Assembly (NCBI GenBank): GCA_026387845.1
Contig: JAPLKX010000668.1
Span: 1-6,805, forward strand
From: Candidatus Hydrogenedentota bacterium
GTDB taxonomy: Bacteria > Hydrogenedentota > Hydrogenedentia > Hydrogenedentales > SLHB01
Reading direction: 5' to 3'
Length of the DNA: 6,805 nt
Under the pieces are notes generated by a model. That model searched no databases, was not told where the DNA came from, and was given only the letters and a program-made list of their open reading frames with translations. Shown piece after piece: positions 5,788 through 6,805 of this stretch. The number at the start of each line of letters is the position of its first letter. Within the stretch, counting starts at the first letter, position 1. Both the position numbers and the translations under genes were made by a program.

Positions 5788-6805
5788 TCACCCGGCAGGG
5801 GCCGCCTTTGGGTCCGGATAGTCGTAAGGTCCCCTGTGCACGTCGGACGGGGCGATGTTGACGGGCCGTTCGGCGCCCAGCGCGAACACTTCGCGCACCG
5901 CCTCGTACATCTTGAACCCGAATTCGACGCAGGGTTCGATGTAGCTGCCTTCGCCCCATTCGTTGAGCGGGCCGAGGATGACGACTTTTTTGTCGTGGTC
6001 GACGGCGAACTGCCACGCGCCCTGGAGGAGTTGGTAGAACAGTTGGGACGTCCGGCCCTCGAGAACGAGTGCCTTGTCTCCATGCCAGGGGCGCGAGTCC
6101 CACCCGGTATCGATGACAGGATAGTAGGCGAGGGATCCGGCGGCTTTGTTTTTGTCGGCCCAGCTTTGCCCTGCCGTTTTGACGACGTCTTCGAACTTGA
6201 GGCGCTGTGGCCCTTGCGCATTTTGGAGTGCGCCCCACTCGTGGTAGGTGGTCACGCCGGTGTAGCCTTCGGCGATGAGGGCGTCGATAGTCTGCTTGGA
6301 GAAATCGTAACCCATCGCCACGAACGTGATGCCGGGGTAACCAGCCTTGCGGGCTAATTCCTGGGCATCGTCCATGGATTTTTTGACGGCGTCGGACCCT
6401 TTGAGGTCGGCCCGGATGTTGCTGGGCGCCCAGATGAAGACGGCCGGTTTGCCGTTAATTCTGAAGTAGCCGGGCAGGTTGAAGTACTTGTCTATCCATT
6501 CGCGGGTGACGTTGCGGAAATCTTCCGCCGAATGGGTGCCGGGCGGGTTGTGGTTAGCCCACATGATGGCCACCTTGAGCAGGTCACGGTACTTGGCTTT
6601 CCTGTAGGCGTCAAACCATTGGGTGAGTTGTTGTTTGCCGTCGCACCAATACCAGTCGACGAGGAAACATGAGATGGCGTTTTCGACCGCCCACTTGATT
6701 TGCCAATCCACGCATTCGGGGTTGCCTTCGTCGTAATAGCCAAGGGCCGGTTTTCGGTTTGGGGCAGTTGATCGGACACAGTCCCATTTGGAGCGGGAGT
6801 CCCAG
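5788..6805 (-). CDS. GH99/WbsX-like glycoside hydrolase family protein, N-terminus outside the window
   Basis: The frame is open from the right edge to TGA at 5790-5788, giving 338 residues without a start; a GTG at 6711 is internal, since clearly family-like sequence (KPALGYYDEGNPE) precedes it. Motifs in order, in partial numbering, are LGYYDEGNP (21-29), FLVDWYWCDG (47-56), IMWANHNP (80-87), GKPAVFIW (118-125), YHEWGA (187-192), DTGWDSRPW (232-240) and NEWGEGSYIEP (281-291). The last matches the family's NEW-x-EG motif. In characterised GH99 endo-alpha-mannosidases two glutamates three apart carry out the reaction, and Glu282 and Glu285 occupy that spacing. The protein probably acts on a mannose-containing or other polysaccharide; WbsX-like members sit in O-antigen and glycan loci, so the exact activity is open. 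Signal peptide and full length cannot be judged. It is followed by a promoter-bearing gap, so it is probably a separate unit from the next gene. Confidence 0.88.
   Translation of the reverse strand, partial: WDSRSKWDCVRSTAPNRKPALGYYDEGNPECVDWQIKWAVENAISCFLVDWYWCDGKQQLTQWFDAYRKAKYRDLLKVAIMWANHNPPGTHSAEDFRNVTREWIDKYFNLPGYFRINGKPAVFIWAPSNIRADLKGSDAVKKSMDDAQELARKAGYPGITFVAMGYDFSKQTIDALIAEGYTGVTTYHEWGALQNAQGPQRLKFEDVVKTAGQSWADKNKAAGSLAYYPVIDTGWDSRPWHGDKALVLEGRTSQLFYQLLQGAWQFAVDHDKKVVILGPLNEWGEGSYIEPCVEFGFKMYEAVREVFALGAERPVNIAPSDVHRGPYDYPDPKAAPAG

Noticed and set aside
6709..6711. GTG as the true start of the GH99-like protein
   Set aside because: The frame remains open to the window edge, and the residues before this GTG (KPALGYYDEGNPE) fit the family's conserved N-terminal region. 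The gene is therefore cut by the window.

Overview
The window looks like part of a bacterial chromosome from an environmental, GC-rich lineage. A large prepilin-like protein with a C-terminal DGHV signature beside a GH99/WbsX-like glycosidase is a combination I associate with the Planctomycetes-Verrucomicrobia-Lentisphaerae group and neighbours such as Hydrogenedentota. That placement is an inference; no rRNA or marker gene is present. I see no tRNA, CRISPR array, transposase or phage gene.

Layout. Bases 1-66 are the 3' end of a rightward gene whose last 21 codons resemble the membrane C-terminus of type II secretion/type IV pilus platform proteins (GspF/PilC). A complete rightward acyl-CoA ligase gene follows (228-1754). 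It meets a leftward block head-on at about 1755-1864, where a strong hairpin with a T-run fits a terminator. The leftward block, in order of transcription, holds a GH99/WbsX-like glycosidase cut by the window edge (6805-5788), a prepilin-like secreted protein (5611-4445), a zinc-binding three-helix membrane protein (4408-3707) and a 545-residue exported protein (3502-1865). The last has an N-terminal region resembling zinc-dependent phospholipase C/P1 nuclease and a TPR-like C-terminal half.

The prepilin-like and zinc-membrane genes are 36 bases apart and probably share one transcript. It likely starts at a good sigma70-type promoter (TTGACA-N17-TACCAT, 5770-5742) that has an inverted repeat exactly at the expected transcription start. 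The exported protein gene lies 204 bases further on and may be read through or have its own weak promoter.

Functionally the ligase activates a carboxylic acid, probably a fatty acid, as its CoA thioester. The other genes concern the envelope and outside of the cell: pilus or secretion parts, a glycan-acting enzyme, a membrane protein and an exported helical protein. A working link between the two groups is not evident. The most unusual item is the 545-residue protein: it keeps the mature N-terminal tryptophan and the helix pattern of the phospholipase C fold but appears to have lost most metal-binding histidines.
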